NCBI GenBank assembly: GCA_027257055.1
Contig: JAPVLO010000522.1
Location: 1,674,001-1,738,000 of the forward strand
Length of the DNA stretch: 64,000 nt
Direction: 5' to 3'
Origin: Cephalopachus bancanus
Lineage: Eukaryota; Chordata; Mammalia; Primates; Tarsiidae
Under the pieces are notes generated by a model, which did not search any database, was not told the DNA's origin, and saw only the letters and a program-made list of their open reading frames with translations. Every line of letters starts with the position of its first letter. The stretch's first letter is position 1. Below, one piece after another: positions 1-14,408 of this stretch. A program made the position numbers and the translations under genes.

Positions 1-2045
1 AGAATTGTGCTTTTTATTTGGGTTTCTGTTGTTTATTATTGTTGTAAAGAAATGCCATTGTCTTTTGCACATTTATTTTATATCCTGAGACTTTGCCAAA
101 GGCCTTTATCAGTGTAAGGAGGTTTTTGACAGATTCTCTTGGGTTTTCAAGGTACACGATCATGTCATCTGCAAAGAGAGATAACTTGACTTCCTCTTTT
201 CCTATTTGAATACCCCGATTGCCTTCTCTTCTCTGATTGCTCTATCCAGGACTTCCAATAGTATATTGAACAGGAGGAGTGAGAGTGGGCATCCTCGTCT
301 TGTTCCAGTTTTCAGGGGAAATGGTTCAAGTTTTTGTCTGTTTAGGAGAATGCTGGCTGTGGGTTTCTCATAGATGGCTTTTACTATTTCGAGGTATGTT
401 CCCTGTATACCTAGCTGTTCGAGGGTTTTTATCAAGAAGGGGTGCTAGATTTTATCAAAAGCTTTTTCTGCATCTAAAGATACAATCATGTGGTTTTTGT
501 TTTGACATCTGTTGATGTATTTAATTACATTTATGGTTTTATGGATGTTGAACCAGCCTTGCATCCCAGGAATGAAACCTACTTGGTCATTATGGATGAT
601 TTTTGAGATGTGTTGTTGAATCCGGTTCGCTAGGATCTTGTTGATAATTTTAGCATCTATGTTCATCAAAGATATTGGCCTGTAATTCTCTTTCTTTCTT
701 GGGTCGTTACCTGGCTTAGGTATCAATGTGATGTTAGCTTCATAAAATTATTTGGGGAGAGTTCTGTCTTTTATCAACCACCTGGAATACCTCCAGAAGG
801 ATTGGTATCAGCTCCTCCTTAAATGTCTTGTAGAATTCTGCTGGAAAGCCATCTGGTCCAGGGCTTTTTTTTGTAGGTAGTTTTCTTATTACATAGTGAA
901 TTTCCTTGATTCTTATTGGTCTGTTTGGGGTCTCACTTTCTTCTTGTTTCAACTAGGCAGGTTGTGTGATGACAGAAAGTCCTCCATTTCCGAAAGGTTT
1001 TCAAGTTTGTTTCCATACAAGTGTGCATACAGTAGTCTCTAATGATCTTTTGTATTTCTTCAGATCAGATGTGACTTCATCTTTTATGTTTCTGATGGTG
1101 TTTATTTGGGCTTTTTCTCTCTTTTTCTTGGTCAATCTAGCTAGGGAACCATCGATCTTGTTTATTCTTTCGAAGAAGCAGCTTTTTGTTTCATTGATTT
1201 TTTTGTATTATCTTTTTGTCTTCTATGTCCTGGATTTGGGCTTTTATTTTCGTGATCTGGATTCTTCTGCTAAAATTAGGGTTTTTGTTGTCTTGCTTTT
1301 CCGGCATTTTTAGGTGGCTTCTGAGGCTGTTAATCTGTGATCCTTCCATTTTCTTCATGTGCGTTTGTAGGGAAATAAATTCCCCTCTTACTAAAGCTTT
1401 CATGGCGTTCCAGAGATTTCGATAAGATGTTTCTTCATTTTCATTTGATTCCAGGTATCTTTTAATCTCTGTTTTGATTTCATCATAGACCTACGAGTTG
1501 TCTAGCATCATACTGTTTAGTGTCCATGTCTTTGTGGGTTTTGGGGGAAACTTGTTGGTCTTAATGATTATTTTTATTCCACTGTGGTTCGAGAAGGTGC
1601 ATGGTAAAATTTCAGTCCTTTTAAACTTGCTCATGTTTTATTTATGGCCAAGTATGTGGTCAATCTTAGAGTACGTTTCATGCGGTGATGAGTAGAATGT
1701 GTATTCTGTGGTCTTTGGATGGAGCGTTCTGTAGGTATCATTAAGTCCCTTTGATCAATGGTTATATTGAGCTTTCGGATCTCCTTGCTGATTATTTGTC
1801 CTGATGATCTGTCTAAGGTTTTGAGTGGGGTATTAAAGTCCTCAGCTATGATGGCATTGGAGTCGATATCTTTTTTTAGTTTGCCTAGGAGCTGCTTTAT
1901 GAAAGTTGGTGCTCCTATGTTTGGTGCATATATGTTTAGGATGGATATTTCTTGTTGATGGATTGAACCTTTTATCATTAGGTAGTGGCCTTCTGTATTT
2001 TTAAAATTTTTAATAGCTTAAAGGGTATTTTGTCTGAGATATGTC
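1..2045 (-). mobile_element. L1 retrotransposon fragment, ORF2 endonuclease to reverse transcriptase
   Basis: The minus strand encodes L1 ORF2 in broken pieces. Endonuclease-region peptide (NIYAPNIGAPTFIKQLLGKL) lies near 1900, and reverse-transcriptase peptides ([35 protein letters not shown]) lie between 450 and 950. The element runs off the left edge of the window within the reverse transcriptase and is truncated on its 5' side at about 2045, in the endonuclease domain. Frameshifts and stops separate the pieces, so it is inactive. The same sequence occurs in the L1 copies at 37-58 kb. Confidence 0.93.
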
Positions 2046-3363
2046 CTAAAGCATGTCCTACCACCCGTCACTCTTCATACCATGCTTCCTATGTAGTTTC
2101 TTTAGAGATATCATCATTAGAATCAACTCACAGATGTGTTTGATGGCATGGACCATGGGTGTGCTGCTAAACCAGCTGTCTGACAAGTCATTTTACAAAG
2201 CCTTGGTTTGTGGCTTGTGCCTGTGTCTGTACTGTAAATACTCTGTGGTCAGCATCAACTTGCCAATGTGACATCATCATTGATGCTGAGTTGAAAAGCT
2301 GTGAAAAGAACTGTTCTTCACAAGTGTGTGTGAGCCAGTTACTATTCTTCTCTGTGATTCTTTTGATATACATCTATGTGTTCTTTCATTTAAAGTTTAT
2401 GAAAAGCTCTGTCTTATTCTTGCAGTGAAGTTTTAGTAAAAATATGATGCCAAAATCATCATTGGAAGCAAAAGAAGTAGTCACATCAATATTTGAACAC
2501 ACAATTGTGCATGTAGAATTTTGTTCCATTACTAGTAGTAATACAAGTTGTATTAATTAATTAATGGAGTAGATTTAAATTGTGCCATTCAAAGGAAGAG
2601 ACACACAACTATGACCCTTAAGTATGCACCCTAGAGAAAAATGTGTGCATATTCATCAAGACATCTTCACAACTTTGATAGGGATGCTGTTCTTATTACT
2701 CAAAAGCTATAAAATACAAACATACATCTGCCAAATGTATTATTTAAGATATCATAAATTTAAGTTCATATACTAGAAAATCATTGCATTTTAAAAATAT
2801 CTCTGTTATTATTAATTATTATCTAAATTGCTCTAGAGTAGGAAACATAATGTGTAAGATAGTACTTTGGAAGAATTCAGATATGTTATGGTCAATGCAT
2901 GAGTTAAATGTGCTCACTTCCTACTTGTTGAGAGGTATATCAACCTTGGGATCATATATGCAGACACACACTAGGCAGTAGCATATATGTATACTATAAA
3001 TGAATACATAGCATATGCAGACATATGTGAATATATGCACACATTAACATATGTATGTACAAATATATCAACATTAATATTGTATACACAGCTCATAATA
3101 TAAGTAGAAATCTTTACCATACAGGTACAAAACTGATGGCGAATTTACCTGCAATTATTCACTCATGGATTTAATTTTTTGCCCTCTTAATCTGTCAGAT
3201 TTTAGTAAATGTTTGTCTGATTCACCATATGTGAATTAATTTGTCAATCTGTAATTCAAGGATGTATGATCGAACAAATGTTACTTTATGAGTTATATGA
3301 TCATCATTAACTGCTTCGTTGAAACATAAATTATCAATTTTATTTTAAAAACTTTTCTATATT
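2046..3363 (+). other. 3' flank of an off-window LILR unit (paralogous block)
   Basis: No coding exon is seen. The sequence from about 2100 to 2900 aligns by eye with 27560-28640, downstream of LILR unit B: shared strings include 'gtgtgtgtgagcc/gtgtgtatgggttgg', 'gatttaaat', 'cacaacttt/gacaactttgatagg' and 'gaattcagatatg'. Unit B's copy is interrupted by an Alu that is absent here. The block therefore marks the downstream end of a further LILR-type gene lying left of the window, with the L1 at 1-2045 inserted between. It is AT-rich with scattered TA/CA runs near 2950-3100. Confidence 0.7.
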
Positions 3364-5040
3364 AGCAGGGAGGAGGCTTTTCTCTTTATGGGAGGCAGAG
3401 GCTCAGCTGCAGCCAAGAGCAAGGTGCACACGTTAGAGGAGGTGTGGCCACCAAGGAAAGATGTGTCTCTACCACGATTCTGTTAGTGATGAGGCTATGA
3501 GAAACCTGGATAGAAGGAGCACAAAGACTTTCTCCTGATCCCAGACAGAACTGCTCAGCAACTCCTAGGTCCACCTGCTGAGTGCAGAGGAACAGAAAAT
3601 AAAAAGGAAGAAGGTCACATCTCATGCCTGAGCCACCCACACTCTCAGGTGGGGTCCAGTGGGGGGAAGTGACATGCTGGGTCAGGACATGGTGTGAATT
3701 GCAGGCCAGGCAGGAATTGGAGTCTCCTACGGGGGTAGGGGACTGGAGAGCCCCAGGGGTGGGCATCCCAGGAGGAACAACCAGGCACCACAATCTTTGT
3801 CACCTCCAGAAGGGATGGCAAGCACCACAGTCCCTACCATGACAGGAAAGTCAAGGGTCCCTCAATGTAGGGACACAGTGAAGTTGAGAAGTCACATGAA
3901 AGTCCCTCTTCAAGCTGTAAAACCAGAGGCTGGTGGCACAGGTCAATCCAAGTCCAAAATACTGAGAATTTGGTGTCAAGGGTTAAGAACCACAGGCTAG
4001 GGAACCTGGAGTTCTGATGTTCCAGGGAGGAGACCATGAGTATACAAACCCATAAGAAAGATGGAAACTGGTCTCTCCTCCCCCCTTTTGCTTTATCAGG
4101 GACCTCAACCAAGTAGATGCTACCAACCCACACTGAGGTTGGATCTGCCCCATCAGCCCAGTGATTTAAGTGCCAATTTCTTCATGAAACATGCTCATAG
4201 ACACACTCAGAATTGCACTTTACCAGCTATACAGGCATCCCTTAGTGTAGTCAAGTGACACCTAGCATGAATCCTCTGAGTGGATGAAGTCCAGTTAAGG
4301 TCTACACACTTATGCCTTTTGAAAAATGCTATCCGGAAAGTCCTAGAGTGTCTGCAACCCTGCGGATGGACCAGCAGTACCCAGAAAGTCCAAGGCCAGG
4401 GGACATTGTATAATTTCTGGGAATGGTCTGTTTAGGTAAGACTTGGATCTTACCAACAGTCATAATTGACAAGAGATAGACATGCCCAAGGACCCAAAAA
4501 GTTAAAAAACTTTCTCAGGTATGCAATGTTTACAACTAGTGTATGATAACCCAAGAACTGTCACCAGTGATGAAAAGCCATATTTCTCAGGCTCCCTAAA
4601 CAAAAGCTGGACAGAAAATGATGGGATGACATGGCAGTTTCATCTGCCATACTACCCAGAGGAGCAGTTTTATTTGTTGAGGTTATATATTAGCTGTATT
4701 TTTGCCTCTGGGAAGTTCTGCTGAAATCATGGAAAAAGTGAACACCCTTTAAAGGATGAGTCCTCCAAACTCTGAATGACACCAAGCATAGTCTGAAGGA
4801 CTTGATGTTGAAATAGCCTCATTGAGGAACTGATTGACTCCAGATATGGTGACAGCTATGCACTAGGGAATCTCCACAATGTCCTGTGACATGTGACTGA
4901 ACTGACTGTTGGTGTCTGTTTAGTTCCTAATGTTCTTAAAATTAGGGGAAAGGGTCTTATATGTGCTCCCACCCTTTCAACCAATTCAGGGAACATCTTG
5001 AAATAGGTGTGCCTATAAGAGCCAATGAGGCAGATTGTAG
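3364..5040. other. Non-coding stretch, old interspersed repeat remnants, unassigned
   Basis: This is a moderately GC-rich stretch without a convincing gene. The minus-strand ORF at 3386-3793 (135 codons) has low-complexity composition and no domain I recognise. A segment around 4150-4260, with a 'caggcatcccttag' core, resembles an old mammalian interspersed repeat, but I cannot name the family. Nothing here clearly matches the corresponding position in unit B. Confidence 0.4.
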
Positions 5041-5237
5041 GGATTCCTGGCTTCCCCCATTTTCTTTTCTGTCCTGACAGAAAGAGTGCTGTGACTGCTC
5101 TGTGCCCTGGCCGTCTCCATGTGTTCATCTGCAGGCATGACCTTAGTTGGGGCCTCAAACATTCCCAGGTTCTGATAAAGCTATTTAGACTGTTTCTCAG
5201 AAATACTGAGAAAACAACCCTCTTGCCTAACATATAG

Positions 5238-5483
5238 AAACTGCCCCTGTAATCCCGTGCCTTTGGGAGGCTGAGGTGAGTGGATTGCCTGAGCCTGTGG
5301 GTTCGAGACCTACCTAGGCAATTTGGCGAGACCTCATCTCTACAATAAATCAAAATGAGCCAGGCATTGTAGTGCACGCCTGTAGTTCCAGCTACTGGGA
5401 AGGCTGAGGCGGAAGGATTGCCAGAGCCCAGCAGGTGGAGGCTGCGGTGGCCAGGAGCAGCCACTGCACTCCAGTCTGGAAGA
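5238..5483 (+). mobile_element. Alu SINE, 5'-shortened
   Basis: A 7SL-derived dimer starting at 'cctgtaatcccgtgcctttgggaggctgag', with the second arm at 'cctgtagttccagctactggg' and an end at 'cactgcactccagtctgg'. The first bases of the left arm and the usual A tail are missing or worn. Orientation is plus. Confidence 0.9.
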
Positions 5484-5759
5484 AAGAAACGGCCCCACCC
5501 TGAACCAAATTTCTTAAACCATCATATAAATCTCCACATACATGGTAGTCCCTCATTATGGAAGTCCCCTAAAAATGCTTTGAACCTAATGCCCTGTTTT
5601 CTTTGATTAAAATGTCAGTTGACCCATCGTGGGATTGTTTGAACACTCCCTTGAAGGATTCCACTATCCAGATTTAGGTCCACTTCAGCCTCCGGTGTGG
5701 ATCCCGACCCTTTGCTGTCTGTACAGACTGCCATCTTTCTGCATGCACAAAGAAGTGGA

Positions 5760-5765
5760 AACCTG
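5760..5765 (+). repeat. Left target-site duplication AACCTG of the solo LTR
   Basis: AACCTG directly precedes the TG end of the LTR and recurs directly after its CA end at 6932-6937. The exact 6-bp match fixes both LTR borders. Confidence 0.9.
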
Positions 5766-6931
5766 TGTTGGGAGCCAGCCTTGGAGGTCCACCTGGTTGA
5801 CAGGGTCTGGGTGGGCCGAAGACCCCGGGCCGAAGGGCAAGCCCAGGAAGCTGAGGCCCTTCTGTCCTTCACCTTTGCTGTTTGATACCGCCGAAGAATT
5901 CTGTGCAGTCGTGGAAGAAGAAAATGGCATGTTTATGTGAAGTACTCACAGCTAACCTGGAAACATCATGGTTTATTTTTCCATTTTTCCCACTATGCCA
6001 CTTGGCCTTTTCTAACATATGCAAGAGTTAAACTCTGAAGCACATCAAGAATGCTTTATTTCACTTGGTTATAAGTTACTAGACATTGCTTAAGTAATAA
6101 ATGATATGAGTATATCCACTCCTTATTTGATTTAGGACTATGCAGTTTAGTGTTTAGACATAAGGATTTTTAGAAGCGCAAGTTTATAATAGGTTCATTA
6201 TGAACTCATTATAAGTTCTAACACTTATCTAGGAGTTATGTAGGTGACTTATAACACTGTTTTCACTGACTTCGGATAAAGATTAATGTTAAGGTTTTTA
6301 CTTAATTCTATAGTTAAAACTATAAACTTAAAACTCTAAGTTAGCATTTATAGAGTAGGTTTTCACTGAACTCATAATATAATAATCAGACACTTTTTAT
6401 GACAGATCAGCTAAAACAGAAGGTAACCTTGAGGGGCCTGGGAAACATTACTAAAAGCTTCTTTTGAGTTCTCTTTAGAAACAAGCACTGCAAGGTAAGA
6501 GAAAAGTAACGAGGACATCTGGACAAGGGAGGCGATCACAGGACTCTGAAGAACACAAGAGCCTAAGATGAGAATATTCCTGACACATAAAGAAATATAC
6601 ACTTAAAGAAACTTTCTTGAAACATTTGTAATTTGGGACATTGGACTGAGAGTGTCATTGTTGGCTTTATGAATAAGACTTGCTGTCTAAAAGCCACTGG
6701 GAATCTTGGTTTGTTTGCTACTAAGACCACTAGCTGGTAACTTTTAAAAGATATGTATGTGAAAGAGTTTTCTTTGTCTTGCCCCTTCAAAAATGATATA
6801 AAAGCTCTGTATTAACTAGCATTAATTGTCATCTGTTCAAGAAGCAGGTGTCCGTGCATATGAACTTCGTCCGTCGCCTATCTGTCTCTCCTTCAACACT
6901 TCCCACGACCCTCGCGGGGCGGGCCCCCACA
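5766..6931 (+). mobile_element. Solo LTR of a class II (ERVK-like) endogenous retrovirus
   Basis: A 1166-bp LTR opens with TGTTGGGAGCC and closes with CCCCCACA, so it has TG...CA ends. It is flanked by a perfect 6-bp target duplication, AACCTG (5760-5765 and 6932-6937). A 6-bp duplication and a TGTTGGGAGCC start are usual for betaretrovirus-like (class II) elements. A TATAAAA box lies at 6797-6803, and a GC-rich stretch ('cgcggggcgggcccccac') sits at the end. No internal retroviral sequence remains, as expected after LTR-LTR recombination. A related LTR lies at 23304-24439. Confidence 0.92.
6797..6803 (+). promoter_or_regulatory. LTR TATA box
   Basis: TATAAAA lies about 130 bases before the 3' end of the solo LTR. 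The same motif is at the equivalent place (24303-24309) in the second LTR. Position and conservation suggest the former retroviral promoter. Transcription from here would run rightward toward LILR unit A. Confidence 0.6.
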
Positions 6932-6937
6932 AACCTG
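6932..6937 (+). repeat. Right target-site duplication AACCTG of the solo LTR
   Basis: Exact copy of 5760-5765, immediately after the terminal CA of the LTR. Confidence 0.9.
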
Positions 6938-8233
6938 CATCCTAATGACCTCTTGATGGGCTCAGACACCTGCCTCAACTCAGCTTTGGCTTCTGTTTCT
7001 TGAGGTGAATCCATCTCCATGTAAGGAACTTTCATGTATCTTTTCTGCACATGACTGTGAGGCTCTGCATATTAGAAAGGTTATAAGTAGCATTTCTTGG
7101 CATTAGGAGAAGTTGTGGGCTCCTGAGTGGAATGACTCAATTGTCCACCCAGACTGTGGAGTCCAACACTCATGTCCTAACCCCCATCTCCTAGTCTGGG
7201 TTGGAAATTAATGATGATCATGCCCCTCCCATATACATGGAATCACTGAATCCCATCCATTCTGAGTTGGGGGTTCATGACAACAGGATCCGTATGAGGA
7301 TACTGAGGCTCAGAGATGGGAAATTACTGTCAAATTCACACAGGTAGTGGAAGACAACCAGAAATTACACAAACATCAGCTCCCACCCCACTCTACAAAT
7401 TGGATCTCAGACCTAAGTAGTTGCTCCCAAAACCTTGAACATAGATTGAGGTGCAGAGAGATGATCAAGGAAGGAAGGGGCCCTGAGGGGCAGGACTGAC
7501 ACAGAGGGATGTTCTCAGGGAGGAATAAGGAAGATGCTGCCGCTGCAAAAAAGGAAGAATAAAAGGAGAAATACAGCAAAGGGATGATTCAGAACAAAGA
7601 AAACCTACACTCCAGAACAAATACAGAACTCATCTTTGTTTTCTTATTTCTCCTTTGTGCTGTTTTGCCACAAATAGCTTGATGGGATCTGCGCACTCTG
7701 GTGATAACTGTGCCTCTGCTGACCTGAGTCTTCCATGCAGCATCAATCTGTATCTTCCCTGAAGCAGCTCCAGGGCTGATTAGATGACTATCCATGGTGA
7801 ACACCCAACAAGAATGTGCCAATGGACAGGATGAGAGTGAAGGAGATCCCTTGGGAGGCACTAAAGGAAAGAAGGAACCCTCAGTCCACCCTCACTCGAA
7901 AGGAAATGACACAAGATTGCATGGGTCTATTTACTGCTATGTCCCAGCATTCAGTGTCATGAGGGAAAATCAGGAAAACAGTGGCTGGGGGTGGAGGGAG
8001 AGAAGCCTTATTTCTGTCTGAAATGTCTGCATAGAGTTTGGCTCTGGCCCCAGACCCAGACTTGGGGAAACAAGAGCCAGTTTCCTAGAAAGGGCAGTTC
8101 CCTTTCCTGTGGGGCTCCTGATGTGCCAACCCTGTGAGTCAGTCTCTGAGTGGGTACACTCTGTATGTCTCTCTGCCCTGTAGCCACCGTGGTCTCATTC
8201 ATCTGCAAGCCAGAACTAATGGGAGGAGGCACC

Positions 8234-10395
<2,162 letters not shown>

Positions 10396-10436
10396 GGTCT
10401 TATTTATTTATTTTCTTGTTTCATTTCTTTTTTTCT

Positions 10437-10730
10437 CTTTTGTTTCATTTTTGAGTTGGGGTTTCACTCTGTCACCCAGGCTGGAATGCAGTGGCATAAT
10501 GAAGGTTCACCACAGGATTGACTTCCTGGGCTCAGGTGACCCATCCACCTTTGCCTCCCTCATAGCTGAGACTAAAACCACATATCACCACATCTGGAAA
10601 TATTTTGAAAAATATTTTTGTACAGATAAAGTGTTCCTATGTTGCCTAGGCTGGTCTCAAACTTCTGTACTCTAGCAATCCTCCTGCCTCAGTCTTCTCG
10701 GATTACAGGCATGAGCTGCAGCTCCTACCC
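10437..10730 (-). mobile_element. Old Alu SINE
   Basis: Reverse-oriented Alu from 'ttgagttggggtttcactc' to 'ggattacaggcatgagctgc'. It is strongly diverged from the young copies elsewhere in the window. It lies just after the point where the D4 exon of LILR unit A breaks off. Confidence 0.88.
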
Positions 10731-11369
10731 TAAGTCTTAACATGTTTCAAGCATAACACTCTGTCATTTGACCTTGGCCAACTTTCTAGCACAACTGGCT
10801 ACCACTCTTTTGTCCTACAATTTCTCAGGACTCAGGTATAAATCCCGTGATCACACTGATTCCTGCCTTCCACGTTACTGACCAGCACTATAAAATTGTA
10901 TGTTGCAAACAGAAAATATTCAGTTCCCAGATGATCTAAAATAAAACTGTGCTCCTCATCCATGAATTATTGTTTGAGAATGCAAATAAAAGGCATGATT
11001 GAAAAAACATCTCATAGATTCAAATCTCACAGAAGATTTTATGCCACAAGCTCAGTGGACACAGTATTCCACCCATAGGGCTCTGACTTTCTCACAACAT
11101 GAATCTTCACCCTATCTGAAATGCCCTAATTATTATTTTCCTCATATAATGATTTTCAAATAATGGTTTTGTTTGAAATCATATCCAGTTTCATCTGTAA
11201 GAAATAATTGGCTGGTTCCACTGCACTCTCCCCAGAGTTTCTGAATCATGAAAGGTAAATGAAATTATTTATATACACCTTAAAAGTGAGATAATTACTC
11301 CCAAATGACAAACACCCATATACCAAAAGCATTTATTAGTATATCATCAGTTTTAATATATCACATGAA

Positions 11370-11490
11370 ATTCATAGACAGGGTCTTGTTATAATGCTCA
11401 GGCTGTTTTGAACTCCTGACCTCAAGCATTCCTTCCACCTCAGCCTCACAAAGTCCGGAGATTACAGGCACAAGCCACTATGCCCTGCCA
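11370..11490 (-). mobile_element. Alu monomer fragment
   Basis: Reverse-oriented single arm: 'gacagggtcttgttataatgc', 'gaactcctgacctcaagc', 'attacaggcacaagccac'. Only one monomer is present, so it is either an old free monomer or a truncated Alu. Confidence 0.78.
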
Positions 11491-11497
11491 ACATATA

Positions 11498-11572
11498 ATA
11501 TTTTATGAGTAATACGTTAAAAATGTATTAAATATGTATATTTACATATTTAATGTATTACTCATAAAATAT
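11498..11572. repeat. 75-bp near-perfect palindrome
   Basis: An 18-bp arm at 11498-11515 (ATATTTTATGAGTAATAC) is perfectly inverted at 11555-11572. Inside it a second, 12-bp pair (11527-11538 and 11543-11554) is also perfect, with a 4-base loop. The 11 bases at 11516-11526 bulge out on the left only. It can form a cruciform or hairpin and heads a TA-rich tract. Confidence 0.85.
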
Positions 11573-11830
11573 ATATATATTAAATATGTATATTCCCTTT
11601 TTGCACATGTAAGTTCAAAAATACATAGATATATATTTATATGCATATACACAGACACATTTTCTATATCAATGTACTATATATACATACAATATAGATT
11701 TACACAATATGTAAATATATGCACACATAATACCTACATATGTGTATGCATACTATATATCAGAGTACATATATAAATCAGAATATATATGTGAATTCAT
11801 TTTTATACAAACACTATAACATGGCTATAT
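11573..11830. repeat. TA-rich simple and variant repeat tract
   Basis: Runs of TATA, TATG and TACA with little else; the open frame seen here (11534-11776) is a low-complexity artefact of Y, I and T codons. Confidence 0.8.
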
Positions 11831-12540
11831 ATACATACACACACATGCATATTAGTGCAGGTATCTTTCTGGTTGAATAATTTATGCCTTTGAGGTATAT
11901 ACCCAGTATTGGGATTGCTGGGCAGAGTAGTAAGCTATTTTTAGATCATTGAGAAATTTCCAAACTCCTTTCTACAAGGACTAAACTAGCTTACATTCCA
12001 ACCAACAATGTATGAGCATTCCATTTTCTTTACGACCTGGGGAACATTTGGTTGCTTTCTGACATTAATATTAGCCATTCTGACGAGTATGAGATGGATT
12101 ATATCTCACTGTGGTTTTCATTTGCATTTACATGATGTTTAGTGATACTGAATTTTTTAACACATTTGTTGGCTACATGTATATCTTCTTTTGAGAAGTA
12201 TCTTTTCATGCCTGTTGCCCATTCTTGATGGGATATTTGCTTTCCATGCAAATTAGTTAAATTTCTTATAGATTCTGAATATCACCCCTTTGTGAGATGC
12301 ATAGTTTGAAGATATTTTCTCCCATTCTATAGGTTGTCCCTTTGTTCTTTTGATGGTTTCTTTTCTTGTGTAGAAACTGTACCAGTCATCAGTTTTTGTT
12401 TTGGTACATTTACTTTTGAGAACTGGACATCAGTTAGTTGTCTAGATCAAAATCGCAAAGAATATTTCATCAGGTTTCTTCTATGATTTTTAGAATTGGA
12501 AGTCTCACATTTAAGTATTTAATCCATTTTGAGATCAGAA
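11831..12540 (-). mobile_element. Old L1 fragment, ORF2 C-terminal region
   Basis: The reverse strand matches the L1 ORF2 region following the reverse transcriptase, with wording typical of minus-strand L1: 'ggtatatacccagtattgggattgctgg', 'tttgcatttacatgatg', 'cttttgagaagtatcttttcatg'. It is more diverged than the L1 copies at 32-58 kb, suggesting an older subfamily. Confidence 0.85.
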
Positions 12541-12789
12541 GGACATCAGCAGCCTTCACTACCAGAGACAATTGCCTCATTGCTACTCCTCCTGTCTACA
12601 TTCTTAGTTACTGAAGACCCCTGAAATCTTCACCAATGCTAACTTCACTTGAGAGAGTTGCACAGACACCATGATGCTGTGTCCTCACCACCTCCCTGAC
12701 TAGCTAGCAAACTCACCCTCATCCATAGAGAAAGGTATTTCCCTATTGAAATCAGTCTGTAAAATATGAAATAGGTGACTGCTTCATCA

Positions 12790-13500
12790 AATGCACAAAT
12801 ATCAATGCAAAGGGACAAGAAACATGAAGTACCAAGGAAGAATAACATCATTGAAGGAATACAATAGTTTTTCAATAACAAATCCAAAAGACATAGAAAG
12901 CTATACGTTGTCTGATAATGAATTTAATATAGCTGTCTTAAAGAAGTTAATTTCAGAACAAAAAAAAGAGATGAGGCATTGCAGTCAAAAATATAACTGA
13001 ACAAAATTAGAAATTTAACATAGAGATTGAAATCATTAAAAAGAACAAAACTGAACATCTGGAACAGAGGAATGCAATGAATAATATAAAAATTCAGTAG
13101 AGAGCATCAATGGTAGATTTCATCAATAAGAAGAAAAAATATTATGTGAACTTGGAGTCAGTTTATTTCAAAATATCCAGTCAGAAAAGACAAAGACTAT
13201 AAAACAAAATTAGAAAAGCCTGTAGGATTTATGAGACAAAATTTAAAAAGTTAATTATTATTGCAATATAGAAATTTAAGAAGGATAGGATGGAGAGCAA
13301 GAGAGAGGGACACAAACTATATTTGAAAAAATAATGGCTGAAAAACTTTCCAAATCTGGAGAAAAATGTGAACATGTGTATACAGGAAGCTCAAAATTCT
13401 CCCATCAAATTCAACCAAAAAAAGACTAGATCAAAAGTTGCTATAATCAACCTGTCAAAAATCAAAGTCAAAAAAGAATCTTGAAAACAACAATATAAAT
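12790..13500 (+). mobile_element. Old L1/HAL1-type fragment, ORF1 region
   Basis: Plus-strand sequence with the layout of an ancient L1 ORF1: 'gaataacatcattgaaggaata', then 'gaatttaatatagctgtcttaaagaa', then 'aataatggctgaaaaactttccaaatctgg'. A coiled-coil-like, K/E-rich translation is broken by stops. It could be a half-LINE (HAL1) or an L1M-age element; I cannot separate the two by eye. The opposite orientation to the adjacent 11831-12540 piece means these are two separate insertions or an inversion. Confidence 0.65.
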
Positions 13501-14408
13501 CAAAATTTTTGTACACAAGAAAGCCACCATAAAATATATGTTTATCCTCCCCAAACTATAATGTCATCATTACTGTGGTTTATACTGTGCTGAAATTGTT
13601 TAATGATAATCTTCCAACTTAATTTTTTCCCTCAAACTTATTACTACTTTATATTATTTGAACTTTTTTTATTATTCAAATATTATATTATTATTCAAAT
13701 ATTATATTTGAATATAAATATTAGAATAATTTTGTTCATTTTATAAAAAGCTCACTTGAAATTTAATTAGAATAATATTTAATCTGAATCATGTCAGGCA
13801 TGTATTTTAATAAATAAACATTTCTACATTGTTTCTGTCTGTGTACCATAAAATATTTTCATAACCATTATACACAACAAAAGTGTATTAAATGTGCACA
13901 TCAGATTGGACATCTTTGCCATTAAACCTCCATATAAGTTTGTCTTTATCATATTTTGATAAATATTTCTTCAAATCCTTCATTATGAGTCAATTCATGC
14001 TGTATGCTGTATATATTTTAAAGATAAGTGATCGATTGAATAATGTTTATGACTGCTATGTCTTCATGGTAGACAATTGATTTCAAGTATATCAGCTATT
14101 GATATTTTTAAAATATTTTTGCATTTGTATTAGTTTTCAATTGCTGCCTTTAGACATGACTAGCAACTGGGAAGCTTAAAAACAATGCAAATTTACTATC
14201 TTACTGCTCTGTAGATTAGAATTCTGAATGCGCTTCACCAGGCTAACATGAAGATGATGACATGAAAGTAATTTTTCTGAAGTCTCTATGGAGGGGGATC
14301 AATTTACCTGCTCATTTTCATTGTCAAAATTAAATTCCCTTATGCATATATATACATATACAATGCTTGTTCATATTTTCAATGCATTATTTTCTGTTGT
14401 TCACAGAG
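13501..14408. other. AT-rich non-coding stretch
   Basis: No gene is seen. Around 13670-13740 there are imperfect direct and inverted repeats of 'attattcaaatattat'. From about 14115 to 14270 the sequence resembles an old, widespread mammalian repeat ('tattagttttcaattgctgcc', 'actatcttactgctctgtag'). I cannot assign its family, but similar material appears at 46955-47275 and 63245-63575. Confidence 0.45.

Larger units (their letters stand above)
5041..8233 (+). other. 5' flank of LILR unit A, shared with unit B
   Basis: From 5080 to 5240 and 5500 to 5765 the sequence matches 15950-16230 and 17040-17360 upstream of unit B ('cattcccaggt', 'cctttga', 'gaaggattcc/gaaggatgg'). From 7020 to 8230 it matches 19250-20770, and also the flanks of units C and D ('gataactgt', 'tctctgctgacctgagt', 'catcttccctgaagc'). 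It is interrupted by an Alu (5238-5483) and a solo LTR (5766-6931). Both are missing from unit B at that place, so they arrived after the duplication. The proximal 600 bases, conserved in four units, are the likely ancestral promoter region; that is inference. Confidence 0.65.

Noticed and set aside
3386..3793. 135-codon minus-strand ORF
   Set aside because: No domain, no paralogue in the other units, and composition typical of chance frames in GC-rich non-coding DNA.
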